Shown here in pieces: positions 63,229-64,000 of a stretch of 64,000 bases of DNA. Numbering within the stretch: the stretch's first letter is position 1; every line of letters begins with the position of its first letter. This DNA is from Paracoccus indicus (lineage in GTDB: Bacteria > Pseudomonadota > Alphaproteobacteria > Rhodobacterales > Rhodobacteraceae). The notes beneath the pieces were generated by a model. The model searched no databases and was not told the DNA's origin. It saw only the letters and a list, made by a program, of their open reading frames with translations. The stretch covers positions 433,205 to 497,204 of the forward strand of contig NZ_PYWA01000002.1 of assembly GCF_003056335.1 (NCBI RefSeq), read 5' to 3'. Made by a program: the position numbers and the translations under genes.

Positions 63229-64000
63229 CGACACCGAACGCGCGGCGGGACGCAGTGCTCAAGGCGATGCGGGATCACGTCATCTCGCAACGCCGGGCCT
63301 GTGTCTTGGTCGGTGTCGATCCGAAGACGGTGCGGCGCGAGCACGCGCCCGACAACCCAGAGATCCGCAAGGCAATGCAGGAGATCGCGGCAGTGCGTCG
63401 CCGGTTCGGCTATCGGCGGATCGGACTGCTGCTGGAACGCAGGGGCATGCTGATGAACTCGAGGAAGCTGTATCGGCTCTATCGCAAGGAAGGGTTGTCG
63501 GTCCGACGCAGGCGGGGCCGCAAACGGGCCCGTGGCACACGCACGCCGATGCCCCTGGCCCTGATGCCGAACCAGCGCTGGTCGCTGGATTTCGTGGCGG
63601 ACACGTTCGGGGCGTCGCGCAAGTTCCGGATCCTTGCGGTGATCGACGATTGCTGCCGCGAGAACCTGTGTCTGGTCGCCGACACCAGCCTCTCGGGCGC
63701 AAGGGTTGCGCGCGAGCTGGATGCGCTGGTCAGGGTCTACGGCAAGCCTGACTGTATCGTCAGTGATAATGGGACGGAGTTCACCAGTAGGGCCATTCTG
63801 ATATGGGCCGAGCAGAACGACGTCGCCTGGCACTACATCGATCCCGGCAAACCGCAGCATCGAGCCATGTGTCCGCCACTGGTCCAAGGACCATGGCGAG
63901 GGCCTTCATCGAGTCGTTCAACGAGAGCCTGCGTGACGAACTGCTGAACGAGGAGATCTTCGACACCCTGGATGACGCCCGCCGGAAGATCGCCCTCTGG
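63225..64000 (+). pseudogene. IS-B transposase orfB, frameshifted and cut by the window end
   Basis: From CTG 63225 the frame reads LTTPNARRDAVLKAMRDHV, then the rve integrase core with the first Asp in WSLDFVADTFG and the second in CIVSDNGTEF. At 63862-63900 mini-repeat copy 4 is inserted between DPGKPQ and AFIESFNESLRDELL. It shifts the frame so that the catalytic Glu (63911-63913) is out of frame; the conserved sequence resumes and runs to 64000. The protein therefore ends early at 63947 without a complete DDE triad. Confidence 0.9.
63864..63897 (+). repeat. Hairpin mini-repeat copy 4, in IS-B orfB
   Basis: 34 nt with perfect outer arms GCCATG/CATGGC, the core CGCCACTGGTCCAAG (63874-63888) and the inner palindrome TGGTCC-AA-GGACCA (63880-63893). 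It separates two universally conserved transposase segments. Confidence 0.85.

Larger units (their letters stand above)
62859..64000 (+). mobile_element. IS3-family element (IS-B), cut by the window end
   Basis: The left end is placed at TGACCTGCGCGCC (62859), where IS-A sequence stops. It carries orfA and most of orfB of an IS407-like element with a DDE transposase. Two mini-repeats, at the orfA/orfB junction and before the catalytic Glu, interrupt it, so this copy is inactive. The right end lies beyond the window. Confidence 0.85.

Noticed and set aside
1..64000. CRISPR arrays, prophage or plasmid replication genes
   Set aside because: I saw no regularly spaced direct repeats, phage structural genes or replication initiators anywhere in the window.

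Overview
This window is chromosomal DNA of a GC-rich alphaproteobacterium. It most resembles the Rhodobacterales (Paracoccus/Rhodobacter-type): split b and b' ATP synthase subunits with an upstream atpI, a class II B12-dependent ribonucleotide reductase, two-domain Uup-type ABC-F, a frr-uppS-cdsA-dxr-rseP-bamA-skp block, and a typical rplU-rpmA-GNAT arrangement. The genus is inferred from gene content and style, not from a marker search.

Layout. (1) 1-7545: ribosome recycling, isoprenoid/phospholipid precursors and outer-membrane assembly, tightly overlapped. (2) 7504-20519: housekeeping genes on both strands: nucleoside hydrolase, iron(III)-binding protein, ABC-F ATPase, zinc-binding metallopeptidase-like protein, L21/L27, GNAT, luciferase-like monooxygenase, Bax-inhibitor-1 protein, quinone oxidoreductase, XRE regulator, histidinol phosphatase, MgtE, 5-formyl-THF cyclo-ligase. 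(3) 20520-35306: nrdJ, mannose-1-phosphate guanylyltransferase/isomerase, a DsbA-like protein, an aminotransferase, a periplasmic amidase, PBP1A, RF2, an aldo/keto reductase and a patatin. (4) 35303-37462: an ArsR-psuK-psuG pseudouridine-salvage operon. (5) 37605-40352: the F0 operon atpI-B-E-F'-F with a clear promoter and terminator. (6) 40485-49793: OmpA-like lipoprotein, nth, adenosine kinase, fabF, mltG, rnpB, an AmpD-like amidase, gatCA and tRNA-Glu. (7) 49920-54692: a minimal B12-dependent ethanolamine pathway (eutC, eutB, permease, AraC regulator) with no microcompartment genes. (8) 54689-62259: an accessory polysaccharide-type region (UDP-sugar dehydrogenase, two GT2 glycosyltransferases, sulfotransferase) with two broken genes and lower GC to the right. 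(9) 62198-64000: an IS3-family element truncated by a second IS3-family element that runs off the window.

The most unusual signal lies in region 9. Four copies of a 33-35 nt hairpin-forming repeat interrupt the transposase genes, two in each IS. They share the core CGCCAYYGGTCCRAG. The outer stem is kept in different sequence forms (GCGTG/CACGC in one copy, GCCATG/CATGGC in another), which argues for selection on a folded structure. Three of the four keep the reading frame. This looks like a palindromic mini-element that inserts into coding DNA, comparable in idea to Rickettsia palindromic elements, and I do not recognise it as a named family.

Other points of interest are the nonsense-split O-acetyltransferase, the doubly damaged alpha/beta hydrolase, phased T-tracts upstream of tRNA-Glu, a near-perfect 20-bp palindrome before nrdJ, and a break in the usual skp-fabZ-lpxA gene order.
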